Below are positions 37,044-46,682 of a stretch of DNA of 64,000 nucleotides, piece after piece. The DNA is from Burkholderiaceae bacterium (lineage in GTDB: Bacteria > Pseudomonadota > Gammaproteobacteria > Burkholderiales > Burkholderiaceae_C). Position 1 is the first letter of the stretch; each line of letters opens with the position of its first letter. The position numbers were made by a program, and so were the translations under genes. The stretch spans positions 1-64,000 of the forward strand of contig JAIEMS010000002.1 of NCBI GenBank assembly GCA_019751915.1, read 5' to 3'. The notes under the pieces are model-generated. The model did not search any database. It saw only the letters and a program-made list of their open reading frames with translations, and was not told the origin of the DNA.

Positions 37044-40000
37044 ATGAAGAAAATCAAAAGCCTGCTGGTGGCTAACCGCAGCGAAATCGCTATCCGTGTC
37101 TTGCGTGCGGCCTCTGAAATGGGCATCCGCACGGTGGCGATTTTCTCTAACGAAGACCGTTTTGCCCTGCACCGCTTCAAGGCCGATGAGTCTTACCTTG
37201 TTGGTGCAGGCAAGAAGCCGATTCAGGCCTACCTCGACATTGAGGACATCATTCGCATTGCCCGCGAAGCCGGTGTCGATGCGATTCACCCCGGTTACGG
37301 GTTCTTGTCTGAGAACCCCGATTTTGCCGATGCCTGTGCCCAAGCCGGTATTGCCTTTATCGGCCCGACGGGTGATGTGATGCGAACGCTGGGCAACAAG
37401 GTCGCGGCCCGGGCCGTTGCCATTGCTGCCGGTGTGCCGGTGGTTCCTGCCACCGGCGCGTTGCCTGACGACATCGAAGCGGCCAAAGCCATTGCTTTGA
37501 CGGTGGGCTATCCACTGATGCTCAAAGCCAGTTGGGGCGGTGGTGGCCGTGGCATGCGCGTCATCGAGACCGAAGACGATTTGGCACCGATGATGGAAGT
37601 CGCCAAGCGCGAAGCGCTGGCCGCCTTTGGCAACGACGAGGTGTATTTAGAAAAACTGGTGCGCCGGGCGCGCCACGTCGAAGTGCAGGTGCTGGGCGAC
37701 AAGCACGGCAATTTGGTGCATTTATTTGAGCGCGATTGCTCAGTGCAGCGGCGCAACCAAAAAGTGGTGGAGCGCGCACCAGCCCCCTATATGGACGAGG
37801 CCACGCGCCAAGAGCTGTGCGAGTCGGCCCTGCGCTTGGCGCGCACTGCACACTACAGCCACGCCGGTACGGTCGAGTACCTGTTTGATGTTGATACGGG
37901 CAAGTATTACTTCATTGAGGTCAATCCGCGCATTCAGGTCGAGCACACTGTGACCGAGCAGGTCACGGGCGTGGACATCGTCAAGGCGCAAATTCGCGTC
38001 ACTGAAGGCGCACGCGTTGGCGATGAAGATGCCTTTATTCCGCTGCAAAAAGACATCACCCTGCGTGGCCATGCTTTGCAGTGCCGCGTGACCACCGAAG
38101 ACCCAGAAAACAACTTTACCCCCGATTACGGCAAGATCGCCGTCTATCGCAGTGCGGCTGGTTTTGGCATTCGGCTCGATGCCGGTACTGCGTATGCGGG
38201 TGCGGTGATTACCCCGTATTACGACTCGCTGCTGGTCAAAGTGACAGCTTGGGGTCATACCCCCGATGAAGCTGCCGCGCGCATGGACCGCGCTCTGCGC
38301 GAGTTTCGGGTGCGTGGACTTTCGACCAATTTGCAGTTTCTCGAAAACGTGGTCGCGCACCCATTGTTCCGCTCGGGTGAGTGCACCACCCGCTTTATCG
38401 ACACCACGCCCGAGTTGTACCAGTTCCAAAAACGGCGCGACCGGGCTACGCGCCTGTTGAAGTTTCTGGGCGAAGTCGCTATCAATGGCAACCCAGAAAT
38501 GAAGGGTCGGACGCTGCCGCAACTACCGCTGGCTGCACCGATCAAGCCAGTGTGCGATTTGACCCGTCCCGTGCCCCAAGGCAGCCGTGACTTGTTCAAG
38601 GAGCTGGGTGCCCCGAAGTTTGCCCAGTGGATGAAAGACCAACCGCAGGTGCTGCTGACCGACACCACGATGCGCGACGCACACCAATCGCTGTTTGCAA
38701 CCCGGATGCGCTCGTCAGACATGCTGGCCGTTGCGCCGCACTATGCCCGGATGCTGCCGCAGTTGTTCTCGATGGAGTGCTGGGGCGGTGCCACTTTTGA
38801 TGTGGCGCTGCGCTTTCTCAAAGAAGACCCGTGGGAGCGCCTGACCCGTTTGCGCGAGGCCACCCCGAACATCTTGTTCCAGATGTTGCTGCGTGCCTCC
38901 AATGCGGTGGGATACACCAACTATTCAGACAACGTGGTGCGCTACTTCGTTCAGCAAGCGGCAAAAAATGGTGTCGATGTGTTTCGGGTGTTTGATTCAC
39001 TCAATTGGGTCGAGAACATGCGTGTGGCCATGGACACTGTGATCGAGTCCGGCGCCCTGTGCGAAGGCACCTTGTGCTACACCGGCGATTTGTTCGACTC
39101 CCGGCGCAGCAAATATGGCCTGAAATACTACGTCGATTTGGCCAAGCAACTCGAAAAGGCCGGTGCCCATATTTTGGGTATCAAAGACATGGCCGGTGTT
39201 TGCAAACCGCGTGCCGCCCACGAGCTGGTGCGGGTGCTCAAGCAAGAGGTGGGCTTACCGATCCACTTTCATACCCACGATACCAGCGGCATTTCGGCCG
39301 CTTCGGTGTTGGCGGCGATTGATGCCGGGTGTGATGCCGTTGATGGTGCACTTGATGCCATGAGCGGGCTGACCTCGCAACCTAATTTGGGTTCGATTGC
39401 AGCGGCCCTGTCGGGTTCGGCACGCGATCCCGGTTTGGATTTGGCGGCCATGCAGTCGCTGTCACACTACTGGGAGGGCGTGCGCCGGGCCTATGTGCCG
39501 TTTGAAGCCGATATGCGTGCAGGCACCTCGGATGTTTACAACCACGAGATGCCCGGCGGTCAATACACCAATCTGCGCGAACAAGCCCGTGCTATGGGTT
39601 TGGCGCACCGTTGGCCGGAGGTTTCTAAGGCGTATGCCGATGTCAATGTGCTGTTTGGCGACATCGTTAAAGTCACGCCCACTTCCAAGGTCGTGGGTGA
39701 TATGGCCTTGTTCATGGTAGCCAACGACCTGAAACCGCAAGAGGTAAGTAACCCGGCGCGTGAGGTGGCGTTCCCAGAGTCGGTGGTGTCGTTGTTCAAG
39801 GGCGAACTGGGTTTTCCGCCCGATGGTTTTCCGAAAGCGCTTGAGCAAAAGGTACTGCGCGGACAAGCGCCGATGCAAGGCCGGGCCGGTGACTATTTGC
39901 CGCCAGTCGATTTGGAGTCCAAGCGGCTAGAAGCTGAAAACGCCATTGGCCGCAAAGTCAGCGATACCGATTTGGCCTCGTACCTGATGTACCCCAAGGT

Positions 40001-40496
40001 GTTCAAGGACTATGCCCAGCACCGGCGCGAGTTCAGTGACGTTTCGTTGTTGCCGACTTCGCCATTTTTCTACGGTCTGCTCGATCGTGAAGAAATTGCC
40101 ATCGATATCGACCAAGGTAAAACGCTGGTGGTGCGCCAGACTGGGCGCTCGGACACGGTCGATGAAGAGGGCAAGATCAAGGTGTTTTTTGAGCTGAACG
40201 GTCAGCCGCGCACGGTGCGCGTGCCCAAAGCGGGCTTGGTGGGTACCGGCCATGCCAAACCCAAGGCCCAAGAGGGTGATCCGAACCACGTCGGTGCCCC
40301 CATGCCCGGCATGGTGGTAACGGTGGCGGTAACGGCAGGCCAGAGCGTGAAAAAGGGCGATCCGCTGTTGTCCATGGAGGCCATGAAAATGGAAACCATG
40401 CTCTGCGCCGAGCGCGATGCCACCGTGCATGCCGTGCATGTGCGCTCGGGAGAGGTGATTCAAGCCAAGGACTTGCTGCTCGAATTGCGGGCATAA
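37044..40496 (+). CDS. pyc: Pyruvate carboxylase
   Basis: 1150 aa, the length of single-chain PYC. Domains: biotin carboxylase (1-450; KASWGGGGRGMRV ATP loop, EVNPRIQVEHTVTE), carboxyltransferase (about 530-800; DTTMRDAHQSLFATRMR, HFHTHDTSG metal histidines), the PYC/OADA central domain, and C-terminal biotinyl domain with AMKME (biotin on Lys1115). It converts pyruvate and bicarbonate to oxaloacetate, using ATP. As the last gene of the lactate cluster, it turns the pyruvate made by the Lut and Dld enzymes into a TCA intermediate. Confidence 0.97.
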   Translation: MKKIKSLLVANRSEIAIRVLRAASEMGIRTVAIFSNEDRFALHRFKADESYLVGAGKKPIQAYLDIEDIIRIAREAGVDAIHPGYGFLSENPDFADACAQAGIAFIGPTGDVMRTLGNKVAARAVAIAAGVPVVPATGALPDDIEAAKAIALTVGYPLMLKASWGGGGRGMRVIETEDDLAPMMEVAKREALAAFGNDEVYLEKLVRRARHVEVQVLGDKHGNLVHLFERDCSVQRRNQKVVERAPAPYMDEATRQELCESALRLARTAHYSHAGTVEYLFDVDTGKYYFIEVNPRIQVEHTVTEQVTGVDIVKAQIRVTEGARVGDEDAFIPLQKDITLRGHALQCRVTTEDPENNFTPDYGKIAVYRSAAGFGIRLDAGTAYAGAVITPYYDSLLVKVTAWGHTPDEAAARMDRALREFRVRGLSTNLQFLENVVAHPLFRSGECTTRFIDTTPELYQFQKRRDRATRLLKFLGEVAINGNPEMKGRTLPQLPLAAPIKPVCDLTRPVPQGSRDLFKELGAPKFAQWMKDQPQVLLTDTTMRDAHQSLFATRMRSSDMLAVAPHYARMLPQLFSMECWGGATFDVALRFLKEDPWERLTRLREATPNILFQMLLRASNAVGYTNYSDNVVRYFVQQAAKNGVDVFRVFDSLNWVENMRVAMDTVIESGALCEGTLCYTGDLFDSRRSKYGLKYYVDLAKQLEKAGAHILGIKDMAGVCKPRAAHELVRVLKQEVGLPIHFHTHDTSGISAASVLAAIDAGCDAVDGALDAMSGLTSQPNLGSIAAALSGSARDPGLDLAAMQSLSHYWEGVRRAYVPFEADMRAGTSDVYNHEMPGGQYTNLREQARAMGLAHRWPEVSKAYADVNVLFGDIVKVTPTSKVVGDMALFMVANDLKPQEVSNPAREVAFPESVVSLFKGELGFPPDGFPKALEQKVLRGQAPMQGRAGDYLPPVDLESKRLEAENAIGRKVSDTDLASYLMYPKVFKDYAQHRREFSDVSLLPTSPFFYGLLDREEIAIDIDQGKTLVVRQTGRSDTVDEEGKIKVFFELNGQPRTVRVPKAGLVGTGHAKPKAQEGDPNHVGAPMPGMVVTVAVTAGQSVKKGDPLLSMEAMKMETMLCAERDATVHAVHVRSGEVIQAKDLLLELRA

Positions 40497-40532
40497 AAAA
40501 ACGCCCAGAGCTTGCATGGCAAGTTCTGGGCG
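40495..40532 (-). terminator. Intrinsic terminator between pyc and gloA
   Basis: Stem CGCCCAGA-CTTGC with GCAAG-TCTGGGCG (one mismatch). On the minus strand it is followed by seven T residues, so it serves gloA best; on the plus strand it may slow pyc transcripts without a T-run. Confidence 0.75.
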
Positions 40533-40555
40533 CTGTGAAATCAGCAAAAAATATT

Positions 40556-40969
40556 TCAGCGCAAACCAGCACCAGCCGCCGTGTCGGGGCGTTCAATCAG
40601 TTCGATCTTGTAGCCGTCAGGGTCGGTGACAAAGGCAATGACGGTGCTGCCACCTTTGACCGGGCCGGCCTCGCGGGTTACGTTGCCACCGGCGGCCTTG
40701 ATTTTTTCGCAGGCGGCGTAGGCATCGGGTACGGCCAAGGCGATGTGGCCGTAGGCATTGCCCAGATCGTAGTGCTCGGTGCCCCAGTTGTAGGTTAGTT
40801 CCAACTCGGCCTGACCGGGGTTGCCGCCCTCAAAGCCCAAGAATGCCAGCGAATACTGGTATTCGGGGTTTTCCGAGGTGCGAAGCAGCGCCATACCCAG
40901 CACTTGGGTGTAAAAATCAACCGAGCGTTGCAGGTTGCCAACGCGCAGCATGGTGTGCAAAAATCGCAT
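40556..40969 (-). CDS. gloA: Lactoylglutathione lyase (glyoxalase I)
   Basis: 137 aa. The VOC fold of GloA is clear: [20 protein letters not shown] (metal His5), [34 protein letters not shown] (metal Glu and His) and [13 protein letters not shown] (metal Glu). It converts the methylglyoxal-glutathione hemithioacetal to S-lactoylglutathione in the cytoplasm. It is convergent with the lactate/pyruvate carboxylase cluster and shares a terminator with it. Its product is metabolised to D-lactate, which the neighbouring Dld-like enzyme could use. Confidence 0.96.
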   Translation of the reverse strand: MRFLHTMLRVGNLQRSVDFYTQVLGMALLRTSENPEYQYSLAFLGFEGGNPGQAELELTYNWGTEHYDLGNAYGHIALAVPDAYAACEKIKAAGGNVTREAGPVKGGSTVIAFVTDPDGYKIELIERPDTAAGAGLR

Positions 40970-41271
40970 GGCTTGAACTGTGTTGTGTGGTGCAAGCAGC
41001 AGAAAATTTTTTAGAAGCGGGCCGGAGCGCGCTTGCGGTCACGTTCGTCTTCAGGCCAGGCGGACAGAGCGGTTTGTGTGATCGTTTTCATGATGGTGTC
41101 CAAAAGTTGTCTCAGATGTAACCACAACGAACCCCTCTGGTGCGGCGTTGACAACAATTTCACAAAAAAAACAAAAGGGGTTTCTTTTGCTCCTTTGTTC
41201 ATAGCAGTTAACGCCCTGCCGGCAAGCACTGGAGGCCCAAAAGCCTCCTGAAAAATGACCCAAAAATATTT
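40970..41271. other. Region between the ABC-F gene and gloA
   Basis: Holds the gloA promoter side. A 26-codon frame on the minus strand (41091-41011, starting MKTITQTALSAWPEDE, ending KRAPARF) has a GGA 7 bases upstream and codon-like composition; it could encode a tiny protein, but support is weak. TTTTTTTTGT-like runs at 41160-41180 add a little AT-rich sequence. No repeat copy or RNA gene was seen. Confidence 0.3.
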
Positions 41272-43332
41272 TTAAGCGGTGGTTTGGGCCTCGATTTGTT
41301 CAGACAACTCCAGCCAACGCTCCTCTAGCGCTGCGGTTTCATCGTTACAAACTTTTAGGCGGCGGCCACAGTCGGCAATTTCTGCTGGAGGCAGCGGCTG
41401 GGTCAGGCGCTGTTCGAGTGCGCTGCGCTCGGCGGTCAGGACGGCCATGCGCTGGTCGATTTGTTCCAGTTCCTTTTTCAGGGGACGCAGCTTTTGTGCC
41501 AGTTGTTGGCGCGCTTGGGCATCTTGTTTGCGCTGGTCACGGGCATCCACGGGCTTTTGTGGATCATTTTGGCTGTTAGCGCTTGCCGTGGCTGGATTGT
41601 CTGCTACTAAAATAGGAGCTGTTTTTTCGGCCACCGGCACGGGGGCAGGCGCTGCGGCTGCAGCTGCTTTGAGGGCCGCGCTGTCGGCGGCGGCCTCGGT
41701 TTTTGCCAGCTCGCGCTGGCGTTTGGCTTCGTCGAGCAGGTAGCGTTGGTAGTCGTCCAAATCGCCATCAAACGGCCCGACAGCGCCCCGACCCACCATC
41801 CAGAACTCGTCACAGACAGCACGCAGCAAGGCACGGTCGTGGCTGACCAGCATCACGGTGCCTTCAAACTCGTTCAGCGCCATCGACAGCGCCTCGCGGG
41901 TAGCTAAATCGAGGTGGTTGGTTGGCTCATCGAGCAGCAGCAGGTTGGGGCGTTGCCAAACGATCATCGCCAGCACCAAACGGGCTTTTTCGCCACCGCT
42001 CATGCTGCCAACGCTTTGTTTCACCATGTCGCCGGTGAAGTTGAAGGTGCCCAAAAAGCTGCGCAAATCTTGTTCACGGCCCGACTCGCGGCTGCTCGGG
42101 CCGAGTTCCTTGGCAAGGCGAACCATGTGTTCGAGCGGGTTTTCGCTCGGGCGCAGCACGTCGAGTTCTTGTTGGGCAAAGTAACCAATCGACAAACCCT
42201 TGCCTTCAGTCACGGTGCCTGCCAGCGGTGCCATGGTGCGGGCAATGGTTTTGACCAGCGTTGATTTACCCTGACCATTGGCCCCCAAAATGCCGATGCG
42301 TTGGCCCGCCAGCACGCTGCGGCTGACGTTGTGCAAGATGGCGGTTTCGCTGCCATCTTCGGCGCGGTAGCCAAAAGCGGCATCGCTGATCGCCAGCATC
42401 GGGTTGGGCAGATTGAGTGGCTCTTTGAACTCGAAGGTGAAGTCGGCATCGGCCAGCACCGGGGCGATTTTTTCCATCCGCTCCAGCGCTTTGACCCGGC
42501 TTTGCGCTTGTTTGGCTTTGCTGGCCTTGGCCTTGAAGCGGTCGATGAACTTTTGCAGGTGGGCGATTTTGTCTTGTTGCTTGGAGAAGCTGGCCTGTTG
42601 CAATTCGAGCTGCTGGGCGCGCAGGTCTTCAAACTTGCTGTAGTTGCCGCCGTAGCGCGTCAGTTGGGCGTTGTCGATGTGCATCGTCACGTTGGTCACG
42701 GCATCGAGAAACTCGCGGTCGTGGCTGATGACGATCATGGTGCCCTCGTAGCGCTTGAGCCACGCTTCCAGCCAGACCAGTGCATCCAAGTCCAAGTGGT
42801 TGGTCGGCTCATCGAGCAGCAGCAAATCGGACGGACACATCAGCGCGCGGGCCAGTTGCAAGCGCATCCGCCAGCCACCCGAGAAGCTGTTGACCGGCTT
42901 GTCGAGTTCCGACACCTTAAAGCCCAACCCCAAAATCAGCGCCTGCGCGCGCGGTACAGCGTCGTGTGCGCCCGCGTCGGCCAAGTCGGTGTAGGCGTGG
43001 GCAATCGCCATGCCGTCGTCTTCGGCCTCGGCTTTGGCCAGTTGCGCGTTCAGGTCGGTCAGGCGGGTGTCACCGGCGACGACAAAATCGGTGGCTGGCT
43101 CGTCGGTTTCGGGCATGTTTTGCGCGACTTGCGCCATGCGCCACTGGGTGGGGATGTAAAAGTCGCCGCCGTCTTCGTGCAAAGTGCCGTTGAGCAGGGC
43201 AAACAGGCTGGATTTGCCTGCGCCGTTGCGCCCGACCAGTCCGACGTTTTCTCCGGGGTTGATGGTGGCGTTGACGCTGTTGAGCAGCACCTTGACGTTG
43301 CGGCGCAAGGTGACATTTTTAAGAGTAATCAT
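41272..43332 (-). CDS. ABC-F family ATPase (YheS/Uup-like)
   Basis: 686 aa with two ABC cassettes: Walker A GRNGAGKSSL and GANGQGKSTL, signatures NSFSGGWRMRLQLARAL and GSMSGGEKARLVLAMI, Walker B LLLLDEPTNHLDL twice. A positively charged inter-domain linker (KQQDKIAHLQKFIDRFKAKASKAKQAQSR) and a C-terminal coiled coil (about 600-680) are typical. There are no membrane helices, so it is not an exporter; ABC-F proteins act at the ribosome. Between cassette 2 and the coiled coil is an Ala-rich linker containing APILVADNPATASAN, which is the dispersed repeat read in its reverse orientation. It abuts prmB directly. Confidence 0.94.
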   Translation of the reverse strand: MITLKNVTLRRNVKVLLNSVNATINPGENVGLVGRNGAGKSSLFALLNGTLHEDGGDFYIPTQWRMAQVAQNMPETDEPATDFVVAGDTRLTDLNAQLAKAEAEDDGMAIAHAYTDLADAGAHDAVPRAQALILGLGFKVSELDKPVNSFSGGWRMRLQLARALMCPSDLLLLDEPTNHLDLDALVWLEAWLKRYEGTMIVISHDREFLDAVTNVTMHIDNAQLTRYGGNYSKFEDLRAQQLELQQASFSKQQDKIAHLQKFIDRFKAKASKAKQAQSRVKALERMEKIAPVLADADFTFEFKEPLNLPNPMLAISDAAFGYRAEDGSETAILHNVSRSVLAGQRIGILGANGQGKSTLVKTIARTMAPLAGTVTEGKGLSIGYFAQQELDVLRPSENPLEHMVRLAKELGPSSRESGREQDLRSFLGTFNFTGDMVKQSVGSMSGGEKARLVLAMIVWQRPNLLLLDEPTNHLDLATREALSMALNEFEGTVMLVSHDRALLRAVCDEFWMVGRGAVGPFDGDLDDYQRYLLDEAKRQRELAKTEAAADSAALKAAAAAAPAPVPVAEKTAPILVADNPATASANSQNDPQKPVDARDQRKQDAQARQQLAQKLRPLKKELEQIDQRMAVLTAERSALEQRLTQPLPPAEIADCGRRLKVCNDETAALEERWLELSEQIEAQTTA
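41571..41620 (+). repeat. Short dispersed repeat, copy 6 (inside the ABC-F gene)
   Basis: GGCTGTTAGCGCTTG (one extra T), 21-nt spacer, GCTACT, AAAATAGGAGCT. The gene reads the opposite strand, so this is the only coding copy in reverse orientation. It lies in a low-complexity linker. Confidence 0.68.
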
Positions 43333-44268
43333 TCAGGACGGAGAAAAACGGAGAAGGGCTTGGCGCGTGACCAGTAAAACCTGGTCTTCACCGGCGCTGG
43401 TATCGAGCCAGAAAACTGGCAAATGGGCAAAGGCGGCCTCGAAATAATCGCGTTCGTTGCCGATTTCGAGCACCAGCACGGCGTGTTCGGTCATGCGCGA
43501 GGGCGCGTCTTTGAAAAGTTGCCGAATAAAGTCCATGCCATCGCTGCCCCCGGCCAGCGCCAGCGCGGGTTCGGCGCGGTACTCGGCGGGCAGCTTGGAC
43601 ATGCTGTCGCTGTTGACGTAGGGCGGGTTGCACACAATCAAATCCCACGGGCCGGGCAGATCGGCCAAACCGTCAGAAATTTGCAGTTGGATGCGCGCTT
43701 GCAGCTGGTGCTTTTCAACGTTGATGCGGGCCACGGCCAAAGCGTCGGGCGAGATGTCGGCTCCCGTCACTTGCACATCGGGCCAAGCCATTGCCGCCAA
43801 CACGGCCAAACTGCCGTTGCCGGTGCACAGGTCAAGCACCTGCTGGGTGTGTTCGCCCAACCAGTCGTCAAAGCCGCCATCGGCAATCAATTCGGCAATG
43901 AAGCTGCGCGGCACGATGGCGCGTTCATCGACATAAAACGCCACGCCTTGCAACCAAGCCTCGCGCGTCAGGTAGGCGGCGGGCTTGCGGCTGGCAATGC
44001 GTTTATCAAAAAGTATAGCAACCAATGCTTGCTGGTCAGGGGCTACAGGTTGATTTTGTTGTGAATCCGGCTCGTCGGGGCCTAAAGGGGTGTCCAGCGG
44101 CAGGCCCAAGCGCCACAGTACCAGCCACGTGGCCTCGTCGTGGGCGTTGGTGGTGCCGTGCCCAAAAGCAACGCCCGCAGCTTGCAGCCGCTGTGCGCCC
44201 GATTCGACCAGTGCGCCAATGGTGTCGCCTGCCAGTGCGGGCAGGCCGGTGGGGAGGAGGGCGCTCAT
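43333..44268 (-). CDS. prmB: 50S ribosomal protein L3 N5-glutamine methyltransferase
   Basis: 311 aa. The SAM-binding [16 protein letters not shown] and catalytic NPPYV motif ([19 protein letters not shown]) identify the PrmB/HemK group, and [17 protein letters not shown] marks PrmB. It methylates a glutamine of ribosomal protein L3. The open frame reaches 44658, but this extension overlaps dapE; the ATG at 44268 overlaps the dapE stop (ATGA) and begins the family sequence. [16 protein letters not shown] (residues about 75-90) is a translated dispersed repeat inserted just before the [12 protein letters not shown] block. Confidence 0.93.
   Translation of the reverse strand: MSALLPTGLPALAGDTIGALVESGAQRLQAAGVAFGHGTTNAHDEATWLVLWRLGLPLDTPLGPDEPDSQQNQPVAPDQQALVAILFDKRIASRKPAAYLTREAWLQGVAFYVDERAIVPRSFIAELIADGGFDDWLGEHTQQVLDLCTGNGSLAVLAAMAWPDVQVTGADISPDALAVARINVEKHQLQARIQLQISDGLADLPGPWDLIVCNPPYVNSDSMSKLPAEYRAEPALALAGGSDGMDFIRQLFKDAPSRMTEHAVLVLEIGNERDYFEAAFAHLPVFWLDTSAGEDQVLLVTRQALLRFSPS
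44004..44049 (-). repeat. Short dispersed repeat, copy 7 (inside prmB)
   Basis: In minus orientation: CCTGTAGCCCCTGA, 21-nt spacer, GCTATA, CTTTTTGATA. It is translated as [16 protein letters not shown], in the same phase as the pgeF copy; the shared QQA and VAI residues follow from this. Confidence 0.62.
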
Positions 44269-45467
44269 GCTGCGGATTCCACGGCGGCAACCGCTAGCAC
44301 CGCTTGCTGTTGCAAGTTTTCGAGGGTGCGCCGGTAGATGTTTTTCAGCGGCTCGATGTCGGCAATGGCAATGTGCTCGTCGATTTTGTGGATGCTGGCG
44401 TTGGGCGGGCCGACTTCCACCACCTGCGGGCAGATCGTGGCAATAAAACGGCCATCGCTGGTGCCGCCGGTGGTGGACAACTCGGTAGTCAACCCGGTCT
44501 CGGCAGCAATGGCTTGCTGCACTGCCAGCACCAACTCGCCGGGCGTGGTCAAAAAGGGCTGACCGCCCAGCGTCCATTGCAGTTCGTATTCGAGGTCGTG
44601 GCGGTCGAGAACGGCGTGAACGCGCTTTTTCAGGCCCTCGGCGGTCGATTCGGTGCAAAAACGGAAATTGAAGTCAATCACCACCGCCCCGGGGATGATG
44701 TTGCTCGCGCCCGTGCCACCGTGGATATTGCTCATTTGCCAGCTGGTCGGCTGAAAAAAGGCATTGCCCTCATCCCAGCGCGTGGCGGCCAATTCGGTCA
44801 GGGCGGGCACAGCTTCGTGGATCGGGTTGCGTGCTAAATGCGGGTAGGCGATGTGGCCCTGAATGCCGCGCACCGTTAATTTGCCGCTCAAAGTGCCCCG
44901 ACGGCCATTTTTAATCATGTCGCCGGTGCGTTTGACGGCGGTAGGCTCGCCAACGATGCAGTAATCGAGCCGCTCGCCCCGCGCCTTCAGCCGCTCGACC
45001 ACCACCTTGGTGCCATCGACCGAGGGGCCTTCTTCGTCGCTGGTCAGCAAAAGAGCGATGTTCAGCAGCGGCGCGGGCGTGGCGGCCAAAAATTCTTCGA
45101 CCGCCACCACAAACGCAGCGATGGAGGTTTTCATGTCGCTAGCGCCCCGACCATACAGTTTGCCCTCGCGCTGCGTGGGGGTGAAGGGGGCACTCTTCCA
45201 CTGCGCCAACGGGCCGGTCGGCACCACATCGGTATGTCCGGCAAATACTATTGTTTTGATAGCATCTGGTGCTGGCTGCGCTTGGGCTACCGAGCGTTTT
45301 GCCCATAAATTGTGCACACGAAACTCCGCTGGGCCACTATCGAAGGCTTCGCAAACAAAGCCCTGTGGCAGCAAGCGTTCGGTCAGCAGCGGCAAGCAGC
45401 CAGCGTCGTCGGGCGTGACGGAGGGGCGCGAGATCAGCTGCTCGGCCAGGGTCAGGGTCAGGGACAT
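44265..45467 (-). CDS. dapE: Succinyl-diaminopimelate desuccinylase
   Basis: 400 aa. An M20 metallopeptidase with [11 protein letters not shown] (zinc His and catalytic Asp), [14 protein letters not shown] (bridging Asp), [11 protein letters not shown] (catalytic Glu pair) and the C-terminal zinc His region ([14 protein letters not shown]). It hydrolyses N-succinyl-LL-DAP to LL-DAP and succinate, for lysine and cell wall. At 400 residues it is longer than the usual 375-380: [17 protein letters not shown], before FAGHTD, is an in-frame dispersed repeat. It is followed by prmB with a 4-nt overlap and lies 30 bp after pilU. Confidence 0.95.
   Translation of the reverse strand: MSLTLTLAEQLISRPSVTPDDAGCLPLLTERLLPQGFVCEAFDSGPAEFRVHNLWAKRSVAQAQPAPDAIKTIVFAGHTDVVPTGPLAQWKSAPFTPTQREGKLYGRGASDMKTSIAAFVVAVEEFLAATPAPLLNIALLLTSDEEGPSVDGTKVVVERLKARGERLDYCIVGEPTAVKRTGDMIKNGRRGTLSGKLTVRGIQGHIAYPHLARNPIHEAVPALTELAATRWDEGNAFFQPTSWQMSNIHGGTGASNIIPGAVVIDFNFRFCTESTAEGLKKRVHAVLDRHDLEYELQWTLGGQPFLTTPGELVLAVQQAIAAETGLTTELSTTGGTSDGRFIATICPQVVEVGPPNASIHKIDEHIAIADIEPLKNIYRRTLENLQQQAVLAVAAVESAA
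45247..45292 (-). repeat. Short dispersed repeat, copy 8 (inside dapE)
   Basis: In minus orientation: CGGTAGCCCAAGCG, 21-nt spacer, GCTATC, AAAACAATAGT. It is translated as [16 protein letters not shown] in the same phase as copies 1, 5 and 7, directly before a catalytic motif of DapE. Confidence 0.6.
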
Positions 45468-45497
45468 GGATAAAAAGAGGAAAGAATGCCAAGCCGG

Positions 45498-46661
45498 TCA
45501 AGTGCCCGGTGTGACATCCAGAATAATTTCGGTGAAGGAGGGCAGGTCGTCCTGCTCCGAGCCATCTTGAGCGTCTTTTTTGGCAGCATTGGCTGCAATA
45601 GAAAAGTCGTTTTGCAGCCGCCACATCAGGTTGGTGGGTGAGTCTGCGTAGGCCAAGCCTTCTTTGCGGTCGATGCGATTTTCGAGGATCAGGCGGGCCA
45701 AATCCTCTTCAAAAGTTTGTGAGCCTTCGGCCATGGACTTTTCCATCGCCTCTTTGACACCCGAAAAATCGGCCTTTTCGATCAGCTCCGACACCAACTT
45801 GGTGTTGAGCATCACTTCCACCGCCGCCACCCGCGACCCCGTGGAGGTTCGCACCAGCCGCTGGGTAATCACCGCCTTGAGCGCCGAAGCCAAATCGCTC
45901 AACATGGTGGCGCGCACCTCAACCGGGTAAAAGCTCAAAATGCGGTTCAGCGCGTGGTAACTGTTGTTGCCGTGCAGCGTTGCCAAGCACAAATGGCCCG
46001 ATTGGGCATAGGCAATGGCCGCAGACATGGCTTCGCGGTCGCGGATTTCGCCAATCAAAATCACGTCAGGGGCTTGGCGCAGGGCGTTTTTCAGGGCCAC
46101 CTGCATCGATTGGGTGTCGCTGCCGACTTCGCGCTGGTTGACGATGGATTTTTTATTGCGAAACTGAAATTCCACCGGGTCTTCGATGGTCAAGATGTGG
46201 CCGGTGGTCAGGCTGTTGCGCCGGTCAATCATCGCTGCCAGCGTGGTGCTTTTGCCCGAGCCGGTGGCACCGACCACCAACACCAGCCCGCGCTTTTCCA
46301 TAATCAAATCGCCCAACACCGAGGGCAATTCCAAATCATCGAGATTCGGGATTTGCTGGCTGATAAAGCGAATCACCACCGCATAACTGCCGCGTTGGCG
46401 CATGGCGCTGACACGAAAGCGCCCCACACCCGACAGCGGCACGCCCATGTTCAACTCGCCGGTTTCTTCCAGCTCCTCGATGCGCTTGGCCTCAACAATC
46501 TCCGACAACAGGCTGCGCGGCGCGTCGGGCGGGAGGATTTGGTTGTTGATCGGCACACAGACACCATCAATTTTGATGAGTGCCGGTGCGTTGGCCGACA
46601 AATAAACGTCCGAGGCCTTTTTTTCGGCCATCAGGCGCAGAATGCGCTCCATCGTACTCAT
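45498..46661 (-). CDS. pilU: Type IV pilus retraction ATPase, PilU-type
   Basis: 387 aa. A PilT/PilU-type secretion ATPase: Walker A GATGSGKST, Asp box TIEDPVEFQF, Walker B DVILIGEIRDRE, His box ATLHGNN. The acidic extension (DAQDGSEQDDLPSFTEIILD) resembles PilU rather than PilT. It powers or assists pilus retraction at the inner membrane as a hexamer. No pilT or other pilus gene is near; instead it lies between dapD (21 bp) and dapE (30 bp). I recall the same order in other Comamonadaceae, so this placement is probably ancestral for the family. Confidence 0.9.
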   Translation of the reverse strand: MSTMERILRLMAEKKASDVYLSANAPALIKIDGVCVPINNQILPPDAPRSLLSEIVEAKRIEELEETGELNMGVPLSGVGRFRVSAMRQRGSYAVVIRFISQQIPNLDDLELPSVLGDLIMEKRGLVLVVGATGSGKSTTLAAMIDRRNSLTTGHILTIEDPVEFQFRNKKSIVNQREVGSDTQSMQVALKNALRQAPDVILIGEIRDREAMSAAIAYAQSGHLCLATLHGNNSYHALNRILSFYPVEVRATMLSDLASALKAVITQRLVRTSTGSRVAAVEVMLNTKLVSELIEKADFSGVKEAMEKSMAEGSQTFEEDLARLILENRIDRKEGLAYADSPTNLMWRLQNDFSIAANAAKKDAQDGSEQDDLPSFTEIILDVTPGT

Positions 46662-46682
46662 GCTGTCTGCGCCTGCGCTGGC

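Noticed and set aside
41011-41091. Possible 26-residue gene between the ABC-F gene and gloA
   Set aside because: The start site is weak and there is no recognisable family; it is only mentioned in the gap description, not called as a gene.
42301-43377. 358-codon plus-strand frame opposite the ABC-F gene
   Set aside because: Antisense to two intact ABC cassettes; no domain is visible.
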